Source of the DNA: an uncultured Flavobacteriaceae bacterium
GTDB taxonomy: Bacteria; Bacteroidota; Bacteroidia; Flavobacteriales; Flavobacteriaceae
Length of the DNA stretch: 47,332 nt
Direction of reading: 5' to 3'
Assembly (NCBI GenBank): GCA_905479095.1
Contig: CAJQLD010000008.1
Span: forward strand, 1-47,332
Position 1 is the stretch's first letter; each line of letters opens with the position of its first letter. The notes under the pieces were generated by a model. It made no database searches and was not told the origin of the DNA. It worked only from the letters and a program-made list of their open reading frames with translations. This document shows positions 34,141 to 43,034 of this stretch, in pieces. The position numbers and the translations under genes are program-made.

Positions 34141-36603
34141 ATGAAAAAAATTGCAGTATTACTTACTCTGTTTGTGTTTTTAAATCCAACGCTCTACGCC
34201 ATCAATTCCATAGGTGGTGGAGAAATCAGCGGTCATGTGATCGACTCAAAACTCAAACAAGCCCTTCCTTACGTCAATATTATTATTAAGTCCACATCAG
34301 GAGCCATCATCACCGGTGGAATCACAGATGAAGAAGGCTATTTTAAAATTTCGAATATTAAAGAAAATGCCTTTATCGTTTCTATTCAATACATTGGTTA
34401 TAAGACGTTAGACCGCAAAATTACGATGGATAAAGGCACCAATAAGATTGATTTAGGAACCCTTATGTTGGAAGAAGACAACACAGCTCTTGAGGAAGTC
34501 ACGGTCATCGCTGAAACGTCTAGTATCCAACAAAAAGTAGACCGAAAAGTGATTACGATTGGAAAAGATTTAGCGGCTAGTGGAACCGCTTCAGAACTCA
34601 TGGTTGGCATCCCTTCAATAAGTGTTGATACACAAACGGGGGATATTAGCATGAGAGGAAATACAAATGTTCGGGTCATGGTCGACGGGAAATTATCGAA
34701 TATCCCAACCGCTCAATTGTTAAAACAAATTCCGTCTACCGCCATAAAATCCATCGAATTGATCACCAATCCATCTGCAAAATATAACCCCGAAGGGATG
34801 AGTGGATTGATTAATATCATTTTACATAAAAATACCATGCTGGGTTTTAATGGGAACTTTAGTACAGGTATTTCTTATGAAAAAACAGCGAAACTCACCA
34901 ATGCCCTCACCACCAATTACCGAAATGGGAAGTTCAATGTTTTTGCGAATTACAGTAATAATATTTCTAAGAATAAAAATCACGGTATCATTCTGCGACC
35001 TGAAAACAGCTCTAAACAATTGTTTAAATTTAACGATGACAGCAAATCTCATTTGTTTAAATTTGGAGTGGATTATTACATTAACGACAAACATACACTG
35101 TCCATTTTTACAAATCAAAATACATCAGATTCCAAAAATGACGGGGAATCAAATGCTATATATGCCAACGATGCTTCATTCAATCAGACTCAATTTTGGC
35201 TTGATGATGGCGATGATTCCACCAGTCAATACAATTTTGATTATAAGATAGATTTTGATGACGATGGTCATAACCTAGAATTTGAAATTGACCACAACAC
35301 CTACTCCAGCAAAAGCGTTGCCGACTTTTTATTCACTGTGGGCAATAGCACTGATTATATCGACCTCAACAAAACAGACCGAAAACGAACGACGATCAAT
35401 CTTGACTTTGCGAATTCTATTGACGAACACTCAAAAATAGAACTTGGCGTACAAGCGAATCTCTTTAATTCTTTAATTGGATATGAATCTACAGGGGATA
35501 CTTTTAACGATGAAGGAGTACTTATCCCAACCCCAAATACAAATTTTGATTACACACGAGATATTTATGCACTGTATGGGAATTATAACCGGAAAATTGA
35601 CAAATGGTCGTATCAGTTGGGATTGCGATTGGAAAATGTAGAAGTGAATGCCTTAGCGATTCAAGCAAGTCAACCGTTAAATAAGATTACTGAAGATCGT
35701 TTTTCAAATGACTATTTCGAGCTCTATCCGTCGGCTTACATTACGTATGAAGCTTCTGAAAAAAATTCTTTTCAACTTAATTACAGCAGACGTATCGACC
35801 GTCCAGGGATTGGCCAAATAAACCCTATCAAAGAATGGAGCACACCCTTAGTATCTTCCTATGGAAACATCAATCTTCAACCTCAATTCACCAATTCGGT
35901 TGAATTTAATTACATCCGGAACATTAAAGGTGGTAGTGTTACTTTTGGAACTTATTACCGACAAATTTCAAATGAAATTAACCGAGCTTTATTTATTGAT
36001 CGTTCCGACGTGAATTCGGGTCGTTTGATTTTAACCCATGATAATTTCGACGATTCAACTGCTTTTGGAGTTGAATTATCGACTAGCTTAAAACCAAAAA
36101 AATGGTGGAGTTTAAACGGTAGTTTTGATTTGTATTCTCAAACACTTATGGGGATCGCAGAGCGGCTAAACGCCCCAATTGAAACTGCCGTTATTAAGGA
36201 TATCATCACAGAAACAAATTCAGTTGACAATGTCGCGTGGAATTTTAGATTATACAACAGTTTCAAAGTTAGTAAGAAAGTTAACCTCACTGCCTTTGGT
36301 TTTTACAGAGGACGAAACTCAAATTTGCAGTTTAACGTGAAGCCAATGTACTTTGTGAATGTCGGATCACGCTTCAGTTTTGACGAAGGCAAAGGCAGTA
36401 TCAGCCTGAACTACAATGACATTTTTAATACCATGAAATTTAGGTTTGATGGGACAAGCCCTTATGTACAAGAAGGTGAGTTTAACTGGGAAAGCAACAC
36501 CATTTATTTGGGTCTCACCTATCGATTTGGAAGCACTAAATACAGTGCGAAATCGCGTAAAAACAGATCAGATGACGAAAAATCTGGTGGTGGATTTCTG
36601 TAA
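34141..36603 (+). CDS. TonB-dependent receptor / outer-membrane beta-barrel protein
   Basis: An 820-residue outer-membrane protein with signal peptide MKKIAVLLTLFVFLNPTLYA. A carboxypeptidase-regulatory-like (CNA-B type) domain follows at ~28-115 (GHVIDSKLKQALPYVNIIIK, EEGYFKISNI). A plug-like domain at ~140-225 includes SMRGNTNVRVMVDGKLSNIP and IELITNPSAKYNPEGMSG. The rest is a large beta barrel (PF14905-like) whose strands include LNYSRRIDRPGIGQINP. The C-terminal tail after the last strand (NTIYLGLTYRFG) is a short basic segment. Substrate is unknown; no SusD partner is adjacent. A solitary gene convergent with fabH. Confidence 0.88.
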   Translation: MKKIAVLLTLFVFLNPTLYAINSIGGGEISGHVIDSKLKQALPYVNIIIKSTSGAIITGGITDEEGYFKISNIKENAFIVSIQYIGYKTLDRKITMDKGTNKIDLGTLMLEEDNTALEEVTVIAETSSIQQKVDRKVITIGKDLAASGTASELMVGIPSISVDTQTGDISMRGNTNVRVMVDGKLSNIPTAQLLKQIPSTAIKSIELITNPSAKYNPEGMSGLINIILHKNTMLGFNGNFSTGISYEKTAKLTNALTTNYRNGKFNVFANYSNNISKNKNHGIILRPENSSKQLFKFNDDSKSHLFKFGVDYYINDKHTLSIFTNQNTSDSKNDGESNAIYANDASFNQTQFWLDDGDDSTSQYNFDYKIDFDDDGHNLEFEIDHNTYSSKSVADFLFTVGNSTDYIDLNKTDRKRTTINLDFANSIDEHSKIELGVQANLFNSLIGYESTGDTFNDEGVLIPTPNTNFDYTRDIYALYGNYNRKIDKWSYQLGLRLENVEVNALAIQASQPLNKITEDRFSNDYFELYPSAYITYEASEKNSFQLNYSRRIDRPGIGQINPIKEWSTPLVSSYGNINLQPQFTNSVEFNYIRNIKGGSVTFGTYYRQISNEINRALFIDRSDVNSGRLILTHDNFDDSTAFGVELSTSLKPKKWWSLNGSFDLYSQTLMGIAERLNAPIETAVIKDIITETNSVDNVAWNFRLYNSFKVSKKVNLTAFGFYRGRNSNLQFNVKPMYFVNVGSRFSFDEGKGSISLNYNDIFNTMKFRFDGTSPYVQEGEFNWESNTIYLGLTYRFGSTKYSAKSRKNRSDDEKSGGGFL

Positions 36604-36612
36604 CCCGAAAAA

Positions 36613-37623
36613 CTACCATTTTATAATCACAGATCCCCAGGTAAACCCACTGCCAAAAGCAGCTAAGACAACGGTGTCGCCTTCTTTAATTTTTCCTTGT
36701 TCGTGCGCTTCGGACAATGCAATTGGAATGGAGGCAGCAGTTGTGTTGCCGTATTTTTGAATGTTATTATAAACCTGATCGTCAGAAAGTGCAAATCGTT
36801 TTTGAATGAATTGAGAAATCCTCAAATTAGCTTGATGAGGAATTAACATATCAATATCAGACACCTCTAAATTATTTTTTTGTAACCCTTCAGTAATCAC
36901 CTCGCTAAAACGTTTGACAGCATGTTTAAACACAAATTGACCATTCATATAAGGACGGTAACTTAAATCTTCAGCATCATTATCTTTAATAATATCGGTC
37001 ACCCAACGGGTGCCCATTCCTGGTGCTTCGGTTGCTAGCTCAAGAGCATGCTTTCCTTCAGAGTGTATATGAGTGGAAAGAATCCCTTTTGAAATATCTT
37101 CTTCACGTGATAATACAGCAGCACCAGCGCCATCCCCAAAAATAACTGAAATACTGCGACCTCGAGTCGATTTATCAATTCCATGAGATTGTAATTCACT
37201 TCCAATCACAAGAATATTTTTATACATCCCTGTTTTAATAAACTGATCGGCTACAGAAATCGAGTATACAAATCCAGAACATTGCGCTCTAATATCTAAG
37301 GCGGCAACAGTATCAATTTCTAAAGCTTCTTGAATTTGAACTCCAGGACCTGGGAAATAATAATCTGGACTTAAAGTAGCAAAAACAATAAGATCGAGGT
37401 CTTCTTTGTTGATCCCAGCGTTTGAAATGGCCTTTTTGGCAGCTTCCAAACCCATTGTAAAGGTTGATTGTCCATCGCCTGGTTTTACCCATCGACGTTC
37501 TTTGATGCCAGTGCGTTCCTGAATCCATTCGTCCGTCGTGTCCATGACTTTAGACAAATCGTCATTCGTGACAATGTTTTCTGGCACATAATGACCTAAA
37601 CCTATGATTTTTGAGTTGTACAT
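36613..37623 (-). CDS. fabH: Beta-ketoacyl-ACP synthase III (FabH)
   Basis: Starts fatty-acid synthesis by condensing an acyl-CoA with malonyl-ACP. The 336 residues hold the catalytic triad: Cys115 (IRAQCSGFVYS), His263 (DMLIPHQANLRI) and Asn293 (KYGNTTAASIP). The final block is AFGSGFTWGSVIIKW. TTDEWIQERTGIKERRW near residue 30 is the CoA-binding region. It is divergent from htpG with a -7 box at 37649-37656. A secondary, non-essential paralogue of FabH is possible, since Bacteroidota often have several. Confidence 0.94.
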   Translation of the reverse strand: MYNSKIIGLGHYVPENIVTNDDLSKVMDTTDEWIQERTGIKERRWVKPGDGQSTFTMGLEAAKKAISNAGINKEDLDLIVFATLSPDYYFPGPGVQIQEALEIDTVAALDIRAQCSGFVYSISVADQFIKTGMYKNILVIGSELQSHGIDKSTRGRSISVIFGDGAGAAVLSREEDISKGILSTHIHSEGKHALELATEAPGMGTRWVTDIIKDNDAEDLSYRPYMNGQFVFKHAVKRFSEVITEGLQKNNLEVSDIDMLIPHQANLRISQFIQKRFALSDDQVYNNIQKYGNTTAASIPIALSEAHEQGKIKEGDTVVLAAFGSGFTWGSVIIKW

Positions 37624-37648
37624 CCTGTGTTTTTTGTAAAAAGTGAAA

Positions 37649-37656
37649 CAAATATA
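37649..37656 (-). promoter_or_regulatory. -7 promoter box (TATATTTG) for fabH
   Basis: Consensus box on the minus strand, 25 bases before the fabH start; no clear -33 partner. Confidence 0.4.
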
Positions 37657-37742
37657 AACTAAAATGTCAGTTTGTCACTTTTTAATATTTGGTATTTTTT
37701 TTGACTATAGAATTCAAATATAACTTAAAAACAATCACAATT

Positions 37743-39656
37743 ATGTCAAAAGGAACGATTAATGTATCCGTAGATAATATTTTTCCACTGATTAAAAAAT
37801 TCCTCTATAGCGATCACGAAATATTCTTGCGTGAGCTTGTCAGTAATGCAACCGATGCAACTCTAAAACTAAAGCACCTCACCAATATTGGGGAAGTCAG
37901 TGTAAAGTATGGCACGCCTAAAATTGAAATTAAAATCGATAAAGAAGGAAAAAAGCTTCATATTATTGATCAAGGTTTAGGAATGACTTCAGAGGAAGTT
38001 CAAAAATACATTAATGAAGTTGCTTTTTCTGGGGCAGAAGAGTTTTTAGATAAGTATAAAGATAAATTAGATGATTCTGGCATTATAGGTCATTTTGGGT
38101 TAGGCTTTTACTCGGCATTTATGGTGGCTGAAAAAGTTGAAATCATCACAAAATCTTTCAAAGACGAGCCCGCAGCGCATTGGACTTGTGATGGTAGCCC
38201 TCAATACACACTTGAAGGGTCGGACAAAACAGAACGAGGGACTGAAATTATTTTACATATTGCTGAAGATTCTACAGAATTTCTTGAAGAAGGTCGTATC
38301 ACAACCCTTTTAAATAAATATAATAAATTCATGCCGATTCCAATTAAATTTGGAACCAAAGAAGAAAATGATGAGACGCATGTCCCTGAAACTACTACTG
38401 ATAAAGACGGTAAAGAAACCACGGAGTCTCAACGTAAAGTAACGGTAGACAACATCATTAACAACCCGTCACCAGCTTGGACAAAGCTTCCTGCCGATTT
38501 GAAAGATGAAGATTATAAAAGTTTTTACCGCGAACTGTATCCTATGCAGTTTGAAGAGCCTTTATTTAACATTCATTTAAATGTAGATTATCCTTTCAAT
38601 TTGACAGGGATTTTATATTTCCCAAAAATGGGTAATGATATGAACATGCAAAAGGATAAAATCCAATTGTATCAAAACCAAGTATTTGTAACGGATAATG
38701 TTGAAGGGATTGTCCCTGAATTTTTAACCATGCTTCGTGGGGTGATTGATTCTCCAGACATTCCCTTAAATGTATCTCGTTCGTACCTTCAGGCTGATGG
38801 TGCTGTCAAAAAAATTGCTTCTTATATCACTAAAAAAGTGGCAGATAAAATGAAATCTCTTTTCAATTCAAACAGAGACGATTTTGAATCTAAATGGAAT
38901 GATATTAAAATCGTGATTGAGTACGGGATGCTTTCTGAAGATAAATTCTTTGAAAAATCTGAAGCATTTGCCTTGTACCCTTCTGTGGACGGAACGTATT
39001 ATACGTATGAAGAGCTTTACAACAAAATTAAAGCCAACCAAACAGATAAGGATGATAAGTTAGTGATTTTGTATGCTTCCAATAAAGACGAGCAACACAG
39101 TTATATAGAAGCAGCAAAAACAAAAGGCTACGAAGTTTTATTGTTAGATTCACCGATTGTATCTCACTTAATCCAAAAATTAGAAAGCGAGAAAGAAAAC
39201 ACTTCGTTTGTTCGAGTCGATTCGGATCATGTTGATAATTTGATTAAAAAAGATGAAGCAACGGTTTCTAAACTTAATGAAGAAGAAAAAACAACCCTTG
39301 AAGCCATTCTGAAAGAAGTGGTACCTTCAGAAAAATTCATGGTTCAACTAGAGACTATGGATAGCAATTCTGCGCCCTTCATGATCACACAACCCGAATT
39401 TATGCGTCGAATGAAAGAGATGCAACAAACTGGCGGCGGAGGCGGTATGTTTGGAATGGGAAATATGCCAGAAATGCATAACCTTATTGTAAACATTAAC
39501 TCGGAACTGGTTAGTGAAATTTTAAATACTAAAACTAAGAAAAAACAAGAGCGCTTAATCACCCAAAGTTTAGATTTAGCACAATTGTCTCAAGGTCTTC
39601 TTAAAGGAGAAGCGTTGACGAATTTTATTAATCGTAGCTACGAAATGATAAAATAA
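37743..39656 (+). CDS. htpG: Molecular chaperone HtpG (Hsp90)
   Basis: A 637-residue Hsp90 starting at ATG 37743 (MSKGTINVSVDNIFPLIKKF). The frame also stays open further upstream, but without the conserved N-terminus. The ATPase motifs are EIFLRELVSNATDA (Glu and Asn of the GHKL fold, ~26-39), DQGLGMT (~77) and GHFGLGFYSAFMVA. The middle domain has RGVIDSPDIPLNVSRSYLQ with the conserved Arg. The charged linker near residue 215-240 (ETTTDKDGKETTESQRK) is short. The C-terminal Gly-rich MQQTGGGGGMFGMGNMPEMH loop is typical for Bacteroidota. Ends in a strong terminator. Confidence 0.96.
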   Translation: MSKGTINVSVDNIFPLIKKFLYSDHEIFLRELVSNATDATLKLKHLTNIGEVSVKYGTPKIEIKIDKEGKKLHIIDQGLGMTSEEVQKYINEVAFSGAEEFLDKYKDKLDDSGIIGHFGLGFYSAFMVAEKVEIITKSFKDEPAAHWTCDGSPQYTLEGSDKTERGTEIILHIAEDSTEFLEEGRITTLLNKYNKFMPIPIKFGTKEENDETHVPETTTDKDGKETTESQRKVTVDNIINNPSPAWTKLPADLKDEDYKSFYRELYPMQFEEPLFNIHLNVDYPFNLTGILYFPKMGNDMNMQKDKIQLYQNQVFVTDNVEGIVPEFLTMLRGVIDSPDIPLNVSRSYLQADGAVKKIASYITKKVADKMKSLFNSNRDDFESKWNDIKIVIEYGMLSEDKFFEKSEAFALYPSVDGTYYTYEELYNKIKANQTDKDDKLVILYASNKDEQHSYIEAAKTKGYEVLLLDSPIVSHLIQKLESEKENTSFVRVDSDHVDNLIKKDEATVSKLNEEEKTTLEAILKEVVPSEKFMVQLETMDSNSAPFMITQPEFMRRMKEMQQTGGGGGMFGMGNMPEMHNLIVNINSELVSEILNTKTKKKQERLITQSLDLAQLSQGLLKGEALTNFINRSYEMIK

Positions 39657-39685
39657 TTTGTTTTCAAGCATTTTGAAAAAAGTGA

Positions 39686-39717
39686 AGAGACTGTCTGAAA
39701 AGGCAGTCTCTTTTTTT
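39686..39717 (+). terminator. Intrinsic terminator after htpG
   Basis: AGAGACTGTCT and AGGCAGTCTCT pair (one G-T pair) around a short loop, followed by seven T. Confidence 0.85.
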
Positions 39718-39766
39718 GTTAAAATTTTTGCCTCCAATTAAAACTTAAGTTAATTTAGAGCAAATT

Positions 39767-40375
39767 ATGAGCATGTCACTATTTGATACATCCGAAATTA
39801 TAACGCTTCCACTACAAGACGCAGAAATTGATTACTATCCGCAGTTTTTTGGGTTGGAAGACGCAAACGCACTCTTAGAAGAATTATATCAAAACACGCC
39901 TTGGCAAGAAGACGATATCAAAGTATATGGAAAGGTTTACAAACAACCCCGATTGACTGCTTTTTATGCGAACAACCAAACAGCGTACCGTTATTCTAAT
40001 ATTTCAATGACACCACATCCCTTTACCCCTCTTTTAAACTCTATTAAGACAACGATTGAAGAAACTACAAAAATGACTTTTTCTTCCTGTTTATTAAATT
40101 TATACAGAGATGGGCAAGACAGCAATGGCTGGCATGCCGATGATGAAAAAGAACTCGGAAAAAACCCTGTAATCGCCTCGGTAAGTTTTGGAGCAGAACG
40201 CCTATTTCATTTAAAACACAAAAAAATAAAAACACATAAGCACAAACTTAATTTACAAAACGGTAGTTTATTAGTCATGAAAGGCGAAACACAACACCAA
40301 TGGTTTCACCAAATTTCGAAAACTAAAAAACGAATTGGTAAACGCATCAATTTAACATTTAGACTCCTAAAATAA
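39767..40375 (+). CDS. AlkB-like 2-oxoglutarate/Fe(II) dioxygenase
   Basis: A 202-residue AlkB-family enzyme, of the type that removes alkyl groups from nucleic-acid bases. The iron ligands are His123 and Asp125 (GWHADDE) and His181 (QHQWFHQ). Arg193 and Arg199 in KRINLTFR bind 2-oxoglutarate. The N-terminal PWQEDDIKVYGKVYKQPRLT region gives the nucleotide-recognition lid common to the ALKBH2/3-like group. It stands alone between htpG and the hairpin-repeat region. A DNA repair role is likely but not proven. Confidence 0.92.
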   Translation: MSMSLFDTSEIITLPLQDAEIDYYPQFFGLEDANALLEELYQNTPWQEDDIKVYGKVYKQPRLTAFYANNQTAYRYSNISMTPHPFTPLLNSIKTTIEETTKMTFSSCLLNLYRDGQDSNGWHADDEKELGKNPVIASVSFGAERLFHLKHKKIKTHKHKLNLQNGSLLVMKGETQHQWFHQISKTKKRIGKRINLTFRLLK

Positions 40376-40398
40376 CTCTCTATTTTATTCGAAAAGAA

Positions 40399-40426
40399 AA
40401 AAGCATCATTAGGAAATGATGCTTTT
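40399..40426 (+). terminator. Hairpin 1, probable terminator of the AlkB gene
   Basis: AAAAGCATCATT and AATGATGCTTTT form a perfect 12-base stem. The following T run is only four bases within the stem end, so termination would be moderate. Confidence 0.6.
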
Positions 40427-40548
40427 AACTACTAACCAACCAAAATATATTACTTACAAAAAACTAATAAATAATATATAATACTGAAGTCAACTTTCGT
40501 GCCAGAATATTTGAGTTATTATATTTTAACTTAAGTTTCACAAACTGA

Positions 40549-40576
40549 AAAAGCATCATTTGAAAACGATGCTTTT
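40549..40576 (+). other. Hairpin 2, diverged copy of hairpin 1
   Basis: AAAAGCATC and GATGCTTTT form a 9-base stem; the top of the stem has lost pairing relative to hairpin 1. No gene lies immediately upstream, so it is not needed as a primary terminator. Confidence 0.55.
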
Positions 40577-40664
40577 ATCACTAACCAACCAAAATATATT
40601 ACTAACAAACGTTAGGCAATACATTTATACACTAACCAATATTCGTGCCAAAAACGATTTTACT

Positions 40665-40672
40665 TATATTTG
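40665..40672 (+). promoter_or_regulatory. -7 promoter box (TATATTTG) for the DUF819 gene
   Basis: Consensus box 20 bases before the ATG. The duplicated TTCGTGCC segment falls about where a -33 element would be expected (TTCG in place of TTTG). Confidence 0.45.
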
Positions 40673-40692
40673 AATCAAACTAGAAAAAAACC

Positions 40693-42009
40693 ATGATAGA
40701 CACGACGCCTTTATTCACAGATGATACCATTGTTTTTGGCTTGCTTATGTCAGCCATCGCATTAATTTTTTATACAGAATCTCGTCCGTCTGGATTTTGG
40801 CATAAATTTTATAAAATCGTTCCAGGACTGTTTATGGCCTATATGATTCCTGCGTTATTTACAACTTTAGGATGGATTGCTCCAGAATGGAAAACACTCA
40901 GTCCTAGTGGCCAATTAACTCAACACAACAGTAGTTTATACTATGTAGCGAGCCGCTATTTATTACCCGCCGCTTTGGTATTAATGACTCTAAGCATTGA
41001 TTTAAAAGGCGTTGTTAACTTGGGCTGGAAAGCATTAATTATGTTTTTTACTGGAACTATTGGAATCATTATTGGAGGGCCTATTGCTATCTATCTAATT
41101 GCATTGGTATCTCCTGAAACGGTTGGTGGAATTGGTCCAGATGCCGTTTGGAGAGGCCTCTCAACTTTAGCGGGGAGCTGGATTGGTGGCGGTGCCAATC
41201 AAACTGCGATGCTTGAAATTTATGGCTATAATCAAAAGTTATTTGGAGGGATGGTATTTGTAGATATCGTTGTCGCCAATATTTGGATGGCGTTGTTATT
41301 AATTGGGATTGGAAAATCGGATCGAATTAATAAATGGCTTAAAGCAGACACTTCTGCGATTGAAACGCTTAAAAAAAAGGTGTCAGAATTTACTGAAAGA
41401 GTGAAGCGTACCCCTACACTCACCGATATTATGATTATGGTAGGAATCGCCTTTGGAACCGTTAGTTTTGCGCACATCTCTTCTAATTTTCTTGCCCCAT
41501 TTTTTAATGATTATGTCGCTACTATTGAATCTGAAACGTCAAGAAATATTTTTACATTTTTAGGTTCTTCGTTCTTTTGGATGATCAGTATTTCTACACT
41601 TGTAGCGGTTGGTCTTTCATTTACGAGTGCAAAAAATTATGAAGGGGCAGGAGCTAGTAAATTTGGTAGTGTATTTATTTACATCCTCGTTGCAACGATT
41701 GGAATGAAAATGGATTTAACTTTAATCTTTGACAATACTGGACTCATCGCTATTGGAGTCGTTTGGATGTCTATTCACGCCGTACTTTTAATTATAGTTG
41801 CAAAATTAATAAGAGCGCCTTATTTCTTTTTGGCGGTTGGTAGTCAAGCAAATGTAGGGGCTGCTGCCTCCGCTCCTATCGTCGCTGCCGCGTTTCATCC
41901 CTCATTAGCGACTGTTGGTGTGTTGTTAGCTGTATTAGGCTATGCCATTGGAACGATTGCTGCGATTGGTTGCACAATACTTTTAGAATTAGCAGCGGCA
42001 ACAGCTTAA
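40693..42009 (+). CDS. DUF819 family membrane protein
   Basis: A 438-residue polytopic inner-membrane protein with about ten or more hydrophobic segments. The DUF819 (YjcL-like) pattern is seen in GLSTLAGSWIGGGANQTAML (~158-177), the Gly-rich inverted-repeat core motif, and in AVGSQANVGAAASAPIVAAA near the C-terminus. The family is thought to be a transporter related to sodium/anion exchangers, but no substrate is known to me. Two similar motifs in opposite halves suggest an inverted-repeat fold. It lies 31 bases before the DUF4369 lipoprotein gene, which has its own -7 box. Confidence 0.88.
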   Translation: MIDTTPLFTDDTIVFGLLMSAIALIFYTESRPSGFWHKFYKIVPGLFMAYMIPALFTTLGWIAPEWKTLSPSGQLTQHNSSLYYVASRYLLPAALVLMTLSIDLKGVVNLGWKALIMFFTGTIGIIIGGPIAIYLIALVSPETVGGIGPDAVWRGLSTLAGSWIGGGANQTAMLEIYGYNQKLFGGMVFVDIVVANIWMALLLIGIGKSDRINKWLKADTSAIETLKKKVSEFTERVKRTPTLTDIMIMVGIAFGTVSFAHISSNFLAPFFNDYVATIESETSRNIFTFLGSSFFWMISISTLVAVGLSFTSAKNYEGAGASKFGSVFIYILVATIGMKMDLTLIFDNTGLIAIGVVWMSIHAVLLIIVAKLIRAPYFFLAVGSQANVGAAASAPIVAAAFHPSLATVGVLLAVLGYAIGTIAAIGCTILLELAAATA

Positions 42010-42016
42010 AAATAAT

Positions 42017-42024
42017 TATATTTG
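42017..42024 (+). promoter_or_regulatory. -7 promoter box (TATATTTG) for the DUF4369 gene
   Basis: Consensus box 16 bases before the ATG at 42041, in the short gap after the DUF819 gene; without a clear -33 element. Confidence 0.4.
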
Positions 42025-42040
42025 AGTCTAAAAATCAACC

Positions 42041-42730
42041 ATGAAAAATAGTTTATACTTTGTCCTTGCGATCTTAATAACGTCTTGCTCACAAACCCTT
42101 AAAAACACGTCTGTTAGCGGAACTATAAAAGGGCTTCAAAAAGGAACGCTCTATCTTCAACAAGTGGTTGATTCTGAATTTGTGACTTTAGATTCTTTGG
42201 TCATGAATAGCACCACTGATTTTGAGCTAGGATGTGACTTAGAAGAAGCTGAAATGTTGTTTTTAAGTTTATCCGAAGACCTGAACGCCAAACGAATTTC
42301 ATTTTTTGCCGACAAGGGGCTGACCAAAATAAATACGACTTTGAAACGCTTCAAGTATGATGCTCAAATAGAAGGTGGAGTTCAACAAGAGTTGTTGGAA
42401 ACGTACTATAAAAACATTGGACGTTTCAAAGATCAGAAGCTCGAATTGATTGAGCAACAGTTGAATGCGCAAAAGGACAAAAAAAGAGAACTTGCCGATG
42501 AGCTGCTTAATAAAATAGATAACTTAACAAAACGCAGCTATTTATACACCATTAATTTCGCCCTCAATAATAAAGATAGTGAGGTTGCACCTTTTGTAGC
42601 CGTTTCAGAAATTTATGATGCCAACATAAAATACTTGGATACCATAAACAAAATATTGCCTCCAAAAATTGCCAATTCTAAATATGGAATTATTTTGGAG
42701 GCCTATATTAAAACTAGAAAATCGAAGTGA
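42041..42730 (+). CDS. DUF4369 lipoprotein
   Basis: A 229-residue protein with lipoprotein signal MKNSLYFVLAILITSCSQ (acylated Cys at 16). The region ~25-115 (SVSGTIKGLQKGTLYLQQVV, TLDSLVMNSTTDFELG) matches the DUF4369 beta-sandwich. The rest is charged and helical (DKKRELADELLNKIDNLTKR). Many DUF4369 proteins carry a C-terminal thioredoxin domain with C-x-x-C; this one stops short and has none. It is probably anchored in the outer or inner membrane facing the periplasm; function unknown. Its stop adjoins the convergent 88-residue gene by one base. Confidence 0.85.
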   Translation: MKNSLYFVLAILITSCSQTLKNTSVSGTIKGLQKGTLYLQQVVDSEFVTLDSLVMNSTTDFELGCDLEEAEMLFLSLSEDLNAKRISFFADKGLTKINTTLKRFKYDAQIEGGVQQELLETYYKNIGRFKDQKLELIEQQLNAQKDKKRELADELLNKIDNLTKRSYLYTINFALNNKDSEVAPFVAVSEIYDANIKYLDTINKILPPKIANSKYGIILEAYIKTRKSK

Positions 42731-42731
42731 T

Positions 42732-42998
42732 TTAGAGCTTATTAATCTTGTCGATTAAAGATTGTCCTTTAGCCTCAAGCTCTTTCGCAATCGACTTGAA
42801 ATGTACTTTTTTATCTTCAACTCCTTTAGCATTTACTTTTTCAATCAATGCATCAAACGTTGCAATGGCTTCATCAATCAAAGCTTCACTTTTTTTGGTA
42901 TCCTTGTCTGTATTGGCATATTCCCAAATGTAAACTGCTTCGATTATATCCCCTAATACGTAATTAATATCTTTTTTTAAATTCTTAACGTTAGCCAT
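42732..42998 (-). CDS. Conserved hypothetical protein, 88 aa
   Basis: A small, highly charged and mostly helical protein beginning MANVKNLKKDINYVLGDIIE. Near its end are KVHFKSIAKELEAKGQSLID and INKL. There is no signal peptide, membrane segment or cysteine. I recall homologues in Flavobacteriia without an assigned function. It is transcribed alone, followed convergently by the DUF4369 gene, and lies 36 bases beyond the manA relic on the same strand. Confidence 0.75.
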   Translation of the reverse strand: MANVKNLKKDINYVLGDIIEAVYIWEYANTDKDTKKSEALIDEAIATFDALIEKVNAKGVEDKKVHFKSIAKELEAKGQSLIDKINKL

Positions 42999-43034
42999 AA
43001 TGTATTATTTTTGTTTTTGCAAAACTACGTAATT

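Larger units (their letters stand above)
40376..40692. repeat. Gene-free region with an imperfect ~150-base tandem duplication
   Basis: I see no gene in these 317 bases. Two units, offset by about 146-150 bases, each carry a hairpin, a shared block of about 24 bases beginning ACTAACCAACC, and a TTCGTGCC segment (40496-40503 and 40642-40649). Hairpin 1 (40399-40426) is a perfect 12-base stem with an AGGA loop. Hairpin 2 (40549-40576) has a 9-base stem with a looser top. Hairpin 1 may terminate the AlkB gene. A partial third ACTAACCAA lies near 40631. The promoter box of the DUF819 gene lies at the end. Confidence 0.75.

Noticed and set aside
34822-35251. Long open frames within the TonB-receptor gene on both strands (98 and 133 codons)
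   Set aside because: They lie fully inside a well-supported receptor gene, lack homology that I recognise and have no promoter or start context.
40399-40649. A CRISPR array from the repeated blocks
   Set aside because: Only two or three unequal units about 150 bases apart, with no regular short spacers and no cas genes nearby.
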